In this document: piece by piece, positions 1 through 7,410 of the stretch
Position numbering within the stretch: the stretch's first letter is position 1
Layout: the number at the start of each line of letters is the position of its first letter
Assembly (NCBI GenBank): GCA_003520455.1
Contig: DOUV01000659.1
Span: forward strand, 1-7,447
From: Chloroflexota bacterium
Lineage (GTDB): Bacteria; Chloroflexota; Anaerolineae; Ardenticatenales; Ardenticatenaceae
Direction: 5' to 3'
Length of the DNA stretch: 7,447 bases
Made by a program: the position numbers and the translations under genes
The notes under the pieces: generated by a model
Databases searched by the model: none
What the model saw: only the letters and a program-made list of their open reading frames with translations
What the model was told of the DNA's origin: nothing

Positions 1-153
1 CGGGAGGCGCAGGCGGCCCACACCCAGGCGGCGCGAGCTCTGGCCGAACTCGGGCTGGCGCTGCACCCTGCCAAGACCCGCGTAGTTCACTTCGACACGG
101 GCTTCAAATTCCTGGGAAGGTTCTTCCTACGGGGTGAGGTCCACACGCTATGA
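1..153 (+). CDS. Reverse transcriptase, C-terminal fragment (5' end outside window)
   Basis: The first 50 codons of frame 1 are open to a TGA at 151-153. They contain the pattern LGLALHPAKTRVVHF followed by GFKFLGRFFL. This is the usual end of the palm domain in group II-intron-like and CRISPR-associated reverse transcriptases: the L-x-P-x-K-T segment, then the G-F-x-F-L-G block. The catalytic YxDD motif would lie upstream, outside the window. The protein stops about 10 residues after the FLG block, so there is no room for the thumb/maturase X domain or HNH endonuclease of a mobile group II intron protein. That ending resembles the RT part of RT-Cas1 proteins cut off before Cas1. The downstream RNase H, cas1 and cas2 genes on the same strand support a CRISPR-adaptation RT that copies RNA into cDNA. 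Family identity is fairly secure. The assignment to CRISPR rather than another RT class rests on context. Confidence 0.8.
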   Translation, partial: REAQAAHTQAARALAELGLALHPAKTRVVHFDTGFKFLGRFFLRGEVHTL

Positions 154-259
154 AGCGACAGGTGGGGAGTGCGCCCGATGAGAGCTGGGCGACGAATGGT
201 GGGCACAACGATCGGGATAGGCCCGACACGAAACCCTGCACGTCTCGCGGAGAGGGGGC

Positions 260-688
260 ATGATGGAACGGTTTGTGGTTCACGTGGATGGTGCGGTGGG
301 ACCGGATGGGGGAAGGCGGGGCGCCGGGCTGGCCGCGGTGATCCGCGACGAGGAAGGACGGATCCGGCACTTGCTGAAGGAGTGGCTGCGCGGGCCGGTG
401 ACGAACGTCGAAGCGGAGTACGGGGCGCTCCTGCTGGCGCTCCGTGCGCTGGTACCAATGGCCCCGTGTGAGGTCGTGATCCGGTCGGACAGCCAGGTGA
501 TGGTCAACCAGATCGTCGGCCGGTACCGGGTGGGCAGTGCCGGGCTGCGTCCCCTGCACCAGGAGGCGTGCGCCCTGATCCAGGGTTTTCCCCGTGTGGA
601 GGTCGAATTCGTGCCGCGCGAGCAGAATCGGCTGGCCGATGCCCTGGCCTGGGAAGCGGCCAACGGGTGGGAGCAAAAGGAGGTCTGA
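260..688 (+). CDS. Type 1 ribonuclease H (RNase HI-like), stand-alone, between RT and cas1
   Basis: The 142-residue product is a compact RNase H fold. It has all four acidic residues expected of the family: D10 in HVDGAV, E53 in NVEAEYGALLLAL, D77 in IRSDSQ and D127 in NRLADALA. The ending VPREQNRLADALAWEA is typical of the short bacterial/archaeal RNase HI-like group (RVT_3 type). There is no N-terminal hybrid-binding domain. Known family activity is cutting RNA in RNA:DNA hybrids. The gene starts 106 nt after the RT stop. Two ATG codons are adjacent (260 and 263); GAGG at 252-255 lies 4 nt before the first and 7 nt before the second, so 263 may be the real start. The stop is only 5 nt before cas1. 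Inference: it removes template RNA after the neighbouring RT has made cDNA for spacer acquisition. A housekeeping rnhA copy that happens to sit here is the main alternative. Confidence 0.9.
   Translation: MMERFVVHVDGAVGPDGGRRGAGLAAVIRDEEGRIRHLLKEWLRGPVTNVEAEYGALLLALRALVPMAPCEVVIRSDSQVMVNQIVGRYRVGSAGLRPLHQEACALIQGFPRVEVEFVPREQNRLADALAWEAANGWEQKEV
676..684 (+). promoter_or_regulatory. Strong ribosome-binding site of cas1, inside the RNase H gene
   Basis: AAAGGAGGT, an almost ideal Shine-Dalgarno sequence, lies in the last codons of the RNase H gene, 9 nt before the ATG at 694. It selects 694 over the longer in-frame opening that begins at 568. It also implies that translation of the RNase H gene and cas1 is coupled. 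Confidence 0.85.
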
Positions 689-693
689 CTTCA

Positions 694-1698
694 ATGGCGA
701 CTGTGTATCTGACGGAGCAGGGCACCGTATTGAGCAAGCAGGGGGAGCGACTGATCATCAGCAAGGACGGCCGGATCGTCTCGGAAATTCCGCTGCTCAA
801 GGTCGAGCAGGTTCAGATCCGCGGCCGAGGGATCACAGTCACGACGCCGGCGCTCGTGGCCTTGGCCGCACGCCGCATCGATGTGGTGTATCTGACCCAG
901 CGAGGGCGCTTTTTGGCGCGGGTCAACGGCGGCGGAACGAAGCACGGCGAGTTACGCCTCAAGCAGGCGCGGCTGATCGACGACCCGGCGCGGACGCTCG
1001 TCCTGGCGAGGCAGATCGTGGCGGGCAAGCTGGCCAACCAGCGAGCGCTCCTGGACCGGGTGCGCCGCGCGGCACCAGCCCAGGTCACGCAGGCCCTGGC
1101 GGGGATCCATGCGATGGCCGCACGGGTCGGCACGGCGCGCGACCTCGACACACTGCGTGGATTCGAGGGCCAGGCGGCCGTTGCCTACTGGAGCGGATTC
1201 CGCGCGCTGCTGCGGGGCACCTGGGGCTTCGAGAAGCGCGCCTACCACCCGCCGCCCGATCCGATCAATGCTCTCCTGAGCTTCGGGTATACCCTGTTGC
1301 TCATCGAGATTCACGGGGCGGTTCAGACGATCGGACTCGAACCGCACCTGGGAGTGCTGCACGCGCTGGACTACGGGCGGCCATCTCTGGCCCTCGATCT
1401 GGAGGAAGAGTGGCGGCCGATCATTGTGGATGCGATGGTCTTGGGGCTGATCAACCGCGGGGAGATCGCGGCGGAGGAGTTCGAGCGTACCGACGAAGAG
1501 GGTCCCGATGTCTTCTTGCGCGACGAGGGACGCAAGACCTTCCTGCGCGCCTATGAAAGCCGGGTGAACGAGCGCGCCCCCTACTCTCAGACGGGCAACG
1601 CCGAGACGTTCCGGAGGATGTTTCTGCTCCAGGCACAGGCCTTCGCGCGCGCGGTGCTTGAACCTGGAGTACCGGTGTACCAGCCGTACACAGGCTAA
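694..1698 (+). CDS. cas1: CRISPR-associated endonuclease/integrase Cas1
   Basis: Cas1 is the metal-dependent integrase that, with Cas2, inserts spacers into CRISPR arrays. The product is 334 residues, normal for the family. It has the N-terminal beta domain (about 1-85, including GRGITVTTPALVALAARRIDV) and an alpha-helical catalytic domain. The metal-binding triad is present: E158 in RGFEGQAAVAYW, H223 in LGVLHALDYGRPSLALDL and D235 in the same block, followed by EEEWRP. The C-terminus PVYQPYTG resembles the family's usual Y-x-P ending. The start at 694 is fixed by the strong ribosome-binding site just before it. No RT or Cas6 domain is fused to it. Instead the RT and RNase H are separate upstream genes, so this is a split version of the RT-Cas1 arrangement. 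Identity is near certain. The CRISPR subtype cannot be assigned without effector genes, although RT-linked Cas1 is mostly known from type III loci. Confidence 0.98.
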   Translation: MATVYLTEQGTVLSKQGERLIISKDGRIVSEIPLLKVEQVQIRGRGITVTTPALVALAARRIDVVYLTQRGRFLARVNGGGTKHGELRLKQARLIDDPARTLVLARQIVAGKLANQRALLDRVRRAAPAQVTQALAGIHAMAARVGTARDLDTLRGFEGQAAVAYWSGFRALLRGTWGFEKRAYHPPPDPINALLSFGYTLLLIEIHGAVQTIGLEPHLGVLHALDYGRPSLALDLEEEWRPIIVDAMVLGLINRGEIAAEEFERTDEEGPDVFLRDEGRKTFLRAYESRVNERAPYSQTGNAETFRRMFLLQAQAFARAVLEPGVPVYQPYTG

Positions 1699-1714
1699 GC
1701 GTCTGGCCAATGCG

Positions 1715-1748
1715 ACCGTTGGGCGCGGGCCGGCCCGCGCCCAACGGT
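1715..1748. repeat. Perfect 34-nt palindrome between cas1 and cas2
   Basis: The left half (1715-1731, ACCGTTGGGCGCGGGCC) is the exact reverse complement of the right half (1732-1748). As RNA it would form a very stable GC-rich hairpin with a minimal loop. It begins 16 nt after the cas1 stop and ends 29 nt before the cas2 start. No run of T follows, so it is not a classical intrinsic terminator. It may act as an attenuator or mRNA-processing or stability element that sets the cas1:cas2 ratio, or as a protein-binding site on DNA. Confidence 0.85.
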
Positions 1749-1777
1749 GCTGTGGCGATGGATCGAACGGAGGGGAG

Positions 1778-2053
1778 ATGTTCATCGTCGTGAGCTACGA
1801 TATCCCGGACGACCGGCGACGGATGAAGCTGTTCAAGCTGCTCAAAGACTATGGGCGCCACACTCAATACTCGGTCTTCGAGTGCGACCTCCGCCCGCAG
1901 CAATTCGCGGAACTGCGGCGCAGGATTCGCGAGCTGGTCGACGCGCGGCAAGATCATGTGCGCTTCTACTCGCTGTGTGCGGCGGACGTACGCTCAATCC
2001 GACACATCGGCGGCGGCGCACCGGCCGTCGATCCCCAGTTCTACCTTCTCTGA
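1778..2053 (+). CDS. cas2: CRISPR-associated protein Cas2
   Basis: Cas2 is the small ferredoxin-fold partner that dimerises and bridges two Cas1 dimers in the spacer-integration complex. The 91-residue product opens with MFIVVSYDIPDDRRRMK, the family signature, with D8 at the conserved acidic position. It continues with LLKDYGRHTQYSVFEC, the usual second strand/loop block. A GGAGG at 1769-1773 lies 4 nt before the ATG at 1778 and supports this start over the in-frame ATG at 1658, which would overlap the end of cas1. The gap from cas1 is 79 nt and contains the 34-nt palindrome. Length and motifs are complete, with no sign of damage. Confidence 0.97.
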   Translation: MFIVVSYDIPDDRRRMKLFKLLKDYGRHTQYSVFECDLRPQQFAELRRRIRELVDARQDHVRFYSLCAADVRSIRHIGGGAPAVDPQFYLL

Positions 2054-2129
2054 CTCGTAAGGCGGCCGAGATGCGACGTGTCTGCCATCTGAGCAGGCAG
2101 GAGCGTCGGACTGACGGGCGGACGGCCGT

Positions 2130-2165
2130 CTGGCAGCGTGAGAAGGGGGCGTGAGCGCCTGCCAG
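2130..2165 (+). terminator. Possible hairpin downstream of cas2
   Basis: CTGGCAGCG at 2130-2138 can pair with CGCCTGCCAG at 2156-2165, with one bulged base and a 17-nt loop. It lies about 75 nt after the cas2 stop. There is no T-run after it, so it is at best a weak or factor-dependent termination signal or an mRNA 3'-end structure. Confidence 0.3.
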
Positions 2166-2302
2166 GGGAGAACTGGGATAGGGGGGCCGCGCGCACGATA
2201 TGAGGACGAGTGCGTGCGCGAGACAAACAGAGCCGGACCTCGATGGCGGTCAGGATGAGCGTCACTGGGTTCGTCGTCGTGGGCCTCCCTGAGCCCAGCC
2301 CG

Positions 2303-2335
2303 GGTGGCCGCGGACTCGCGTTTCGGGCGGCCACC
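2303..2335. terminator. Possible hairpin between the cas block and the regulator gene
   Basis: GGTGGCCGC at 2303-2311 pairs perfectly with GCGGCCACC at 2327-2335 around a 15-nt loop. It is followed by GTTCT rather than a long T-run. It could end transcription from the cas side before the rpiR-type promoter, but this is inference from position. Confidence 0.35.
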
Positions 2336-2359
2336 GTTCTGAACACGGACACGACTGGA

Positions 2360-2404
2360 TGCAATATCTATTTCATCTCAATTCTCGATGAAATAAGTAT
2401 TGCA
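2360..2404. promoter_or_regulatory. Probable operator: long AT-rich inverted repeat before the RpiR-type gene
   Basis: Two 18-nt arms (TGCAATATCTATTTCATC at 2360-2377 and GATGAAATAAGTATTGCA at 2387-2404) are inverted repeats matching at 16 of 18 positions, around a 9-nt centre. The element is conspicuously AT-rich in a GC-rich window. Its right end overlaps the putative -35 of the downstream promoter. TATTTCAT...ATGAAATA inner half-sites look like a dimeric or tetrameric HTH-protein target. The simplest reading is autoregulation by the RpiR-type protein encoded 48 nt downstream. Confidence 0.75.
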
Positions 2405-2428
2405 TATCGAGCCGGATTTTGGTAGACT
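2400..2428 (+). promoter_or_regulatory. Putative sigma-70-type promoter of the RpiR-type gene
   Basis: TTGCAT (2400-2405) and TAGACT (2423-2428) are 17 nt apart and upstream of the ATG at 2452. Each hexamer is a partial match to consensus (3/6 and 4/6). The predicted transcript leader would be short. The -35 overlaps the right arm of the inverted repeat, so a bound repressor would block polymerase. Confidence 0.5.
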
Positions 2429-2451
2429 GCTGCTGACTCAAGGAACGCTCT

Positions 2452-3336
2452 ATGCCCCCCGACTCGGAACTCCACAAGCGCATTCAGGGCCACCTGTCGG
2501 CCCTCTCGCCCAAGCAGCAGCAGCTGGCGCGCCTGGTCCTGGACGAGCCGGCGTTCGTCGCCCTTGTTTCGGCGCAGGCCCTGGCGGAGCGGGTTGGCGC
2601 CAGCGCGGCCACGGTGGTCCGCTTCTGCCAGGCCCTCGACTACGAGGGCTACCCCGACCTCCAGGCCGCCATCCGCGACGAACTCCCCTTCTTTCGCACC
2701 CCGCTCCAGCGGGCCGAACAGCTTCGCAGCCTGCAACCCGGCGAAGACCTGGTCCAACGGGTCTTCGAGCAGGACCTGCACAACCTGGAGCGAACCAGAG
2801 AATCGCTGAATGTGGCGACCTTCGAGCGGGCCGTCGAGGCGTTGTGCCGGGCCGACCGGGTCCTGGTCGTCGGAGCCGGGCTCTCGTCGGCGCCGGCCCT
2901 TTTCTTCGGACACTCGTTGCGCGTGCTGGGCTTTCACGCGCAGGCAATCCTCGCCGGGGGCATCCCCTTCGCCCTGGAGTTGGCCCGCCTCGGCCCGGAG
3001 AGCGTCTACGTCGGTATCAGCCTCTGGCGCTACGTCCGTGAGACCGTCGAAGGGATGCACCGGGCGCGCGAGCAGGGCGTTCACACGATCGCCATCACCG
3101 ATAGCCTGGTCTCGCCGCTCACCGAACTGGCGGACGAGACTTTTGTCGCCGTTACCGACAGTGTCGCCCAGAGCCGGTCACCAACGGCCCTGATCGCACT
3201 GCTGGATGCTTTCATCGCGGCGATCTCCTTCCAACGGCCCGACCAGGTGGTCGCCAGTCTGCGCCAGGTGGATGAAATCTACCGCACCAGCGGCCTCGTG
3301 ATCGACTCGTGGTCCCAGGGCCGGGATCAGGCCTGA
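2452..3336 (+). CDS. RpiR/MurR-family transcriptional regulator (HTH plus SIS domain)
   Basis: This 294-residue cytoplasmic regulator has the standard length and layout of the RpiR family. An N-terminal helical DNA-binding domain (about 5-80) has its HTH core at ALAERVGASAATVVRFCQ. A SIS phosphosugar-binding domain (about 125-260) contains VVGAGLSSAPALFFGHSL, with G141, G143 and S145-S146 in the phosphate-binding region, and the later strand IAITDS. Family members sense sugar or amino-sugar phosphates and repress or activate nearby catabolic or uptake genes. The ATG at 2452 has AAGGA at 2440-2444, 7 nt before it. The long inverted repeat at 2360-2404 suggests autoregulation. The next gene, 194 nt downstream on the same strand, encodes a solute-binding lipoprotein, so the importer is the likely target. 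The effector molecule cannot be named from sequence. Confidence 0.93.
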   Translation: MPPDSELHKRIQGHLSALSPKQQQLARLVLDEPAFVALVSAQALAERVGASAATVVRFCQALDYEGYPDLQAAIRDELPFFRTPLQRAEQLRSLQPGEDLVQRVFEQDLHNLERTRESLNVATFERAVEALCRADRVLVVGAGLSSAPALFFGHSLRVLGFHAQAILAGGIPFALELARLGPESVYVGISLWRYVRETVEGMHRAREQGVHTIAITDSLVSPLTELADETFVAVTDSVAQSRSPTALIALLDAFIAAISFQRPDQVVASLRQVDEIYRTSGLVIDSWSQGRDQA

Positions 3337-3517
3337 GCCGGCCGCGAGAGACGCGCGGGGCGCGGTGACACATCCCTCGCGCACTGAGCCAGAGATGGCC
3401 GGGGAATCACCAAGGAATCTTCAGACGGCTCCACCACGGAGGCCTTTCAATCTGAGACGCTGTGGCGGGGAAGCCGTTCGCCTTCCTCGACCCACATCCC
3501 GTGATCCAACTCATTCC

Positions 3518-3525
3518 AAAGGAGG
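3518..3525 (+). promoter_or_regulatory. Ribosome-binding site of the solute-binding protein gene
   Basis: AAAGGAGG lies 5 nt before the ATG at 3531. It fixes this start, which gives a proper lipoprotein signal peptide, in preference to the in-frame GTG at 3462. The leader 3337-3530 shows no clear promoter. It has only a modest hairpin, GGGGAAG (3467-3473) with CTTCCTC (3482-3488), so read-through from the regulator gene is possible. Confidence 0.8.
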
Positions 3526-3530
3526 ACCCC

Positions 3531-5264
<1,734 letters not shown>

Positions 5265-5273
5265 GAGACCATT

Positions 5274-5324
5274 GGAACTCGGGAGAACTCGGGGGACCTC
5301 ATCCCCCGAGTTCCTCCCAGTTCC
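5274..5324 (+). terminator. Strong hairpin between binding-protein and permease genes
   Basis: The arms 5274-5295 and 5303-5324 pair over nearly their whole 22 nt with two single-base bulges, around the loop ACCTCAT. The core is AACTCGGGGG with CCCCCGAGTT. It begins 9 nt after the lipoprotein stop. No T-run follows (the next bases are CACATC), so it is more likely a partial terminator or 3' mRNA-stability hairpin than a full stop. This is a common way for binding-protein transcripts to exceed permease transcripts. Confidence 0.7.
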
Positions 5325-5356
5325 CACATCCGGCCAGTCTCTGAGTTTGATATCCA

Positions 5357-6367
5357 ATGAGGACGATCAAGGTTTTAGAGCGCCTGCTGGCGACCATCCC
5401 GATCATGCTGGGCGTGGCCATCCTGGTTTTCATCTTTATGCGCCTGACGCCGGGTGATCCTGTGGACATCATGATGGGCCAGGGCGGCGCGGTCTCAGCC
5501 GGCGAGGTCGAGCGGCTGCGCAGCGAGTTCAACCTCGATAAGCCGATGCACGTGCAGTTGGGTCTCTTCCTGGCGGACCTGGCCCGCGGCGACCTGGGCA
5601 ACTCGTTCACCAAGCAGCAGCCGGTGAGCAGGTTGATCGCCGACCGGCTGCCGGCCACGATCGAGCTGGCGCTTGGCGCCCTGATCTTCGGATTGGCCGT
5701 CGCCTTCCCGATCGGGATCATCTCCGCGGTCAAGCAGAACTCGCTCGTCGATCGTCTGAGCATGGCCGGCGCGTTTCTAGGCATCTCGATGCCCGCCTTT
5801 TGGCTGGGGATCATCTTGATCCTGATCTTCTCGGTGAAACTGAGGTGGTTGCCGGTCCAGGGGCGCATCGCGACCGATGCCGGGCTGCACCAGGTCACCG
5901 GATTCTACGTGCTCGACAGCCTTCTCACCGGCAACCGGACCGCCCTGGTCAGCAGCCTCAAACACTTGATCTTGCCATCGATCAGTCTGGGCGCCGCGGT
6001 GGCGGCGATCGTCGCCCGCGTGCTGCGCTCCAGCATGTTAGAGATCCTGCGGGCCGATTATGTCAAGCTCGCCCGGGCCAAGGGCGCCAGCGAGCCGGTC
6101 GTGGTGATCAAGCACGCTCTGCGCAACGCCCTCATCCCGACGGTGACCGTGGTGGGCCTGCAGGTCGGCGTCCTCCTGGGCGGCAATATGATCGTCGAGA
6201 CCGTGTTTGGCTGGCCGGGCCTCGGGCGCCTGGTCGTCGACGCCATCTTCAACCGCGACTTTCCGCTGGTGCAGGGTGCCGTCATGGTCTACGCACTGAC
6301 CTTCGTGGTGGCCAACCTGGTGGTCGACGTGCTCTACACCTACCTGAACCCCCGGATTGGGCTATAG
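5357..6367 (+). CDS. ABC transporter permease, DppB/OppB type
   Basis: This 336-residue inner-membrane protein forms one half of the importer channel. It begins with a hydrophobic helix (about 9-29, LLATIPIMLGVAILVFIFM) followed by RLTPGDPVDIMMG, the signature of the DppB branch. Further membrane segments are near 103-125, 131-157, 199-222, 257-280 and 305-327. The cytoplasmic EAA loop that docks the ATPase is YVKLARAKGASEPVVVIKHALRNALIPT. The late block ETVFGWPGLGRLVVDAIFNRDFPLVQG is also typical. The ATG at 5357 is the only start available after an in-frame TGA at 5348, but it has no good Shine-Dalgarno sequence. That would lower its output relative to the binding protein. It pairs with the permease gene 11 nt downstream. 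Confidence 0.96.
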   Translation: MRTIKVLERLLATIPIMLGVAILVFIFMRLTPGDPVDIMMGQGGAVSAGEVERLRSEFNLDKPMHVQLGLFLADLARGDLGNSFTKQQPVSRLIADRLPATIELALGALIFGLAVAFPIGIISAVKQNSLVDRLSMAGAFLGISMPAFWLGIILILIFSVKLRWLPVQGRIATDAGLHQVTGFYVLDSLLTGNRTALVSSLKHLILPSISLGAAVAAIVARVLRSSMLEILRADYVKLARAKGASEPVVVIKHALRNALIPTVTVVGLQVGVLLGGNMIVETVFGWPGLGRLVVDAIFNRDFPLVQGAVMVYALTFVVANLVVDVLYTYLNPRIGL

Positions 6368-6378
6368 GAGGTCTTGCC

Positions 6379-7311
6379 ATGACGACTGCTGCGCCCTCCC
6401 ACGGCCGGTCCGCCTGGCGGTACACCCTGGCCATTCGGTGGAAAAGGTGGTGGCACGACACGGCCAGCTTCTGGGACCAGCTGCGCGAGCACCCCGTCGC
6501 ACTGATTGCCGGGCTGGTCGTTGTCGCCTACATCGTCATGGCCCTCTTCGCACCGCACCTCACGACGCACAGTCCGGTGCGTGGCAACCTGCGCGAGCGG
6601 CTGGAGCCTCCCGCATGGGAGGCCCAGGGCGACTGGACCCATCCCTTCGGCACCGATGCCCAGGGCCGCGACATTCTGACGCGGATTATCTACGGTGCCC
6701 GGGTGTCGCTGTTGGTCGGTTTTCTGTCGGTTGGGATCTCGGTCGTCGTTGGGCTTCTGCTGGGTGCGCTGGCCGGTTACTACCGCGGGCGGCTCGACAC
6801 CACGTTGTCGCGCTTTACCGACCTGCTGATGGCCTTCCCGTTCCTGATATTCGCTATCGGCGTGATGGCCTTCATGGGCCCAGGCTTTACGAATCTGATT
6901 CTGGCGTTGACGTTCAAAGGCTGGGTCGAGTTCTTCCGGCTGGTGCGCGGCGAGATGATGAGTGAGAAGACTCGGGAGTATGTCGAAGCGGCGCAGGTGG
7001 CCGGGTTGCAGCACTGGCAGATCATCCTCAACGAGATTCTGCCCAACATCGTGCAATCTGTGTTCGTCCTGGCGACCCTGCGGATGGGCTACATGATCAT
7101 CACCGAGGCCAGCCTGAGTTTCTTGGGCCTCGGCATCCAGCCGCCTACCCCCGCGTGGGGCAGCATGGTGGCGGACGGGCGCAATACACTGCTCAACGCC
7201 TGGTGGGTCTCGACGATGCCCGGCCTGGCCATCGTCGGCCTCGTTTTGGCGATCAACCTGTTCGGTGAGGGTCTGCGCGACATCCTCGACCCGCGGCTCA
7301 AAGTGGAGTGA
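6379..7311 (+). CDS. ABC transporter permease, DppC/OppC type
   Basis: This is the second channel subunit, 310 residues. The N-terminus is cytoplasmic and unusually rich in Trp and Arg (WRYTLAIRWKRWWHDTASFW). The first membrane helix follows at about 40-58, then a periplasmic stretch ending HPFGTDAQGRDILTRIIYGARVSL, diagnostic of the DppC branch. Five further helices follow. The EAA loop is YVEAAQVAGLQHWQIILNEILPN (about 201-223), and the end has SFLGLGIQPPTPAWGSMVADGR and GEGLRDILDPRLKVE. The start at 6379 has AGGAGG at 6366-6371, overlapping the stop codon of the preceding gene, so translation is probably coupled. A longer in-frame opening from 5800 is rejected because it lies inside the previous gene. 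The ATPase subunits needed for transport are not in the window. Confidence 0.96.
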   Translation: MTTAAPSHGRSAWRYTLAIRWKRWWHDTASFWDQLREHPVALIAGLVVVAYIVMALFAPHLTTHSPVRGNLRERLEPPAWEAQGDWTHPFGTDAQGRDILTRIIYGARVSLLVGFLSVGISVVVGLLLGALAGYYRGRLDTTLSRFTDLLMAFPFLIFAIGVMAFMGPGFTNLILALTFKGWVEFFRLVRGEMMSEKTREYVEAAQVAGLQHWQIILNEILPNIVQSVFVLATLRMGYMIITEASLSFLGLGIQPPTPAWGSMVADGRNTLLNAWWVSTMPGLAIVGLVLAINLFGEGLRDILDPRLKVE

Positions 7312-7345
7312 GGGCTCATTTCAGAAACAGGTTTGCCGGGGCTTG

Positions 7346-7410
7346 CGTGGGGACTCGGGGGAACTGAAATCGATTGCGCAGTCGGACAGCGTTTCCGAGT
7401 TCTTCCCACG
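7346..7410 (+). terminator. Interrupted hairpin after the DppC-type gene, related to the one at 5274-5324
   Basis: CGTGGG (7346-7351) pairs with CCCACG (7405-7410), and ACTCGG (7353-7358) pairs with CCGAGT (7395-7400), with an internal loop and a long apical loop. The arm sequences ACTCGGGGGAACT and CCGAGTTCTTCCCA nearly match arms of the hairpin at 5274-5324 (12 of 13 and 13 of 14 bases). It starts 35 nt after the last stop. CTCTTCT follows slightly further on but is not a clean T-run. It may end or trim the transcript. The rest of 7312-7447 shows no gene. Confidence 0.4.

Larger units (their letters stand above)
2054..2359. other. Gene-free stretch after the cas block
   Basis: I find no coding region I can support here. 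Short openings on both strands lack family motifs and convincing ribosome-binding sites. There are no regularly spaced direct repeats, so no CRISPR array follows cas2 in this window. The stretch holds two moderate hairpins (2130-2165 and 2303-2335) and a 10-nt palindrome GACGGCCGTC at 2121-2130. It appears to be the boundary between the cas module and the transport operon. Confidence 0.6.

Noticed and set aside
1..153. Group II intron maturase
   Set aside because: The protein ends without thumb/X or endonuclease regions and is followed by cas genes. I see no intron domain V-like hairpin just downstream, though the 5' part is unseen.
212..226. Small stem TCGGG/CCCGA between RT and RNase H
   Set aside because: It has only 5 bp, which is expected by chance in GC-rich DNA.
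169..471. + strand opening of 100 codons between RT and RNase H
   Set aside because: It overlaps the RNase H gene in another frame, is Arg/Gly/Ala-rich without family motifs, and is explained by high GC.
952..1785. Long antisense opening across cas1
   Set aside because: It mirrors the cas1 codon pattern on the opposite strand and has no recognisable domain.
2054..2359. Possible CRISPR array or lone repeat after cas2
   Set aside because: No direct repeats of 25-40 nt at regular spacing were found, and the hairpins present are not repeated.
2041..2364. 107-codon antisense opening after cas2
   Set aside because: It is Pro/Arg/Ser/Thr-rich, has no motif, and crosses both intergenic hairpins.
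2210..2425. 71-codon + strand opening with GTG start before the RpiR-type gene
   Set aside because: It has no clear ribosome-binding site, runs through the inverted-repeat operator and promoter, and has no family resemblance.
2368..3084. Antisense opening of 238 codons across the RpiR-type gene
   Set aside because: It is a shadow of a strongly supported gene and has no domain of its own.
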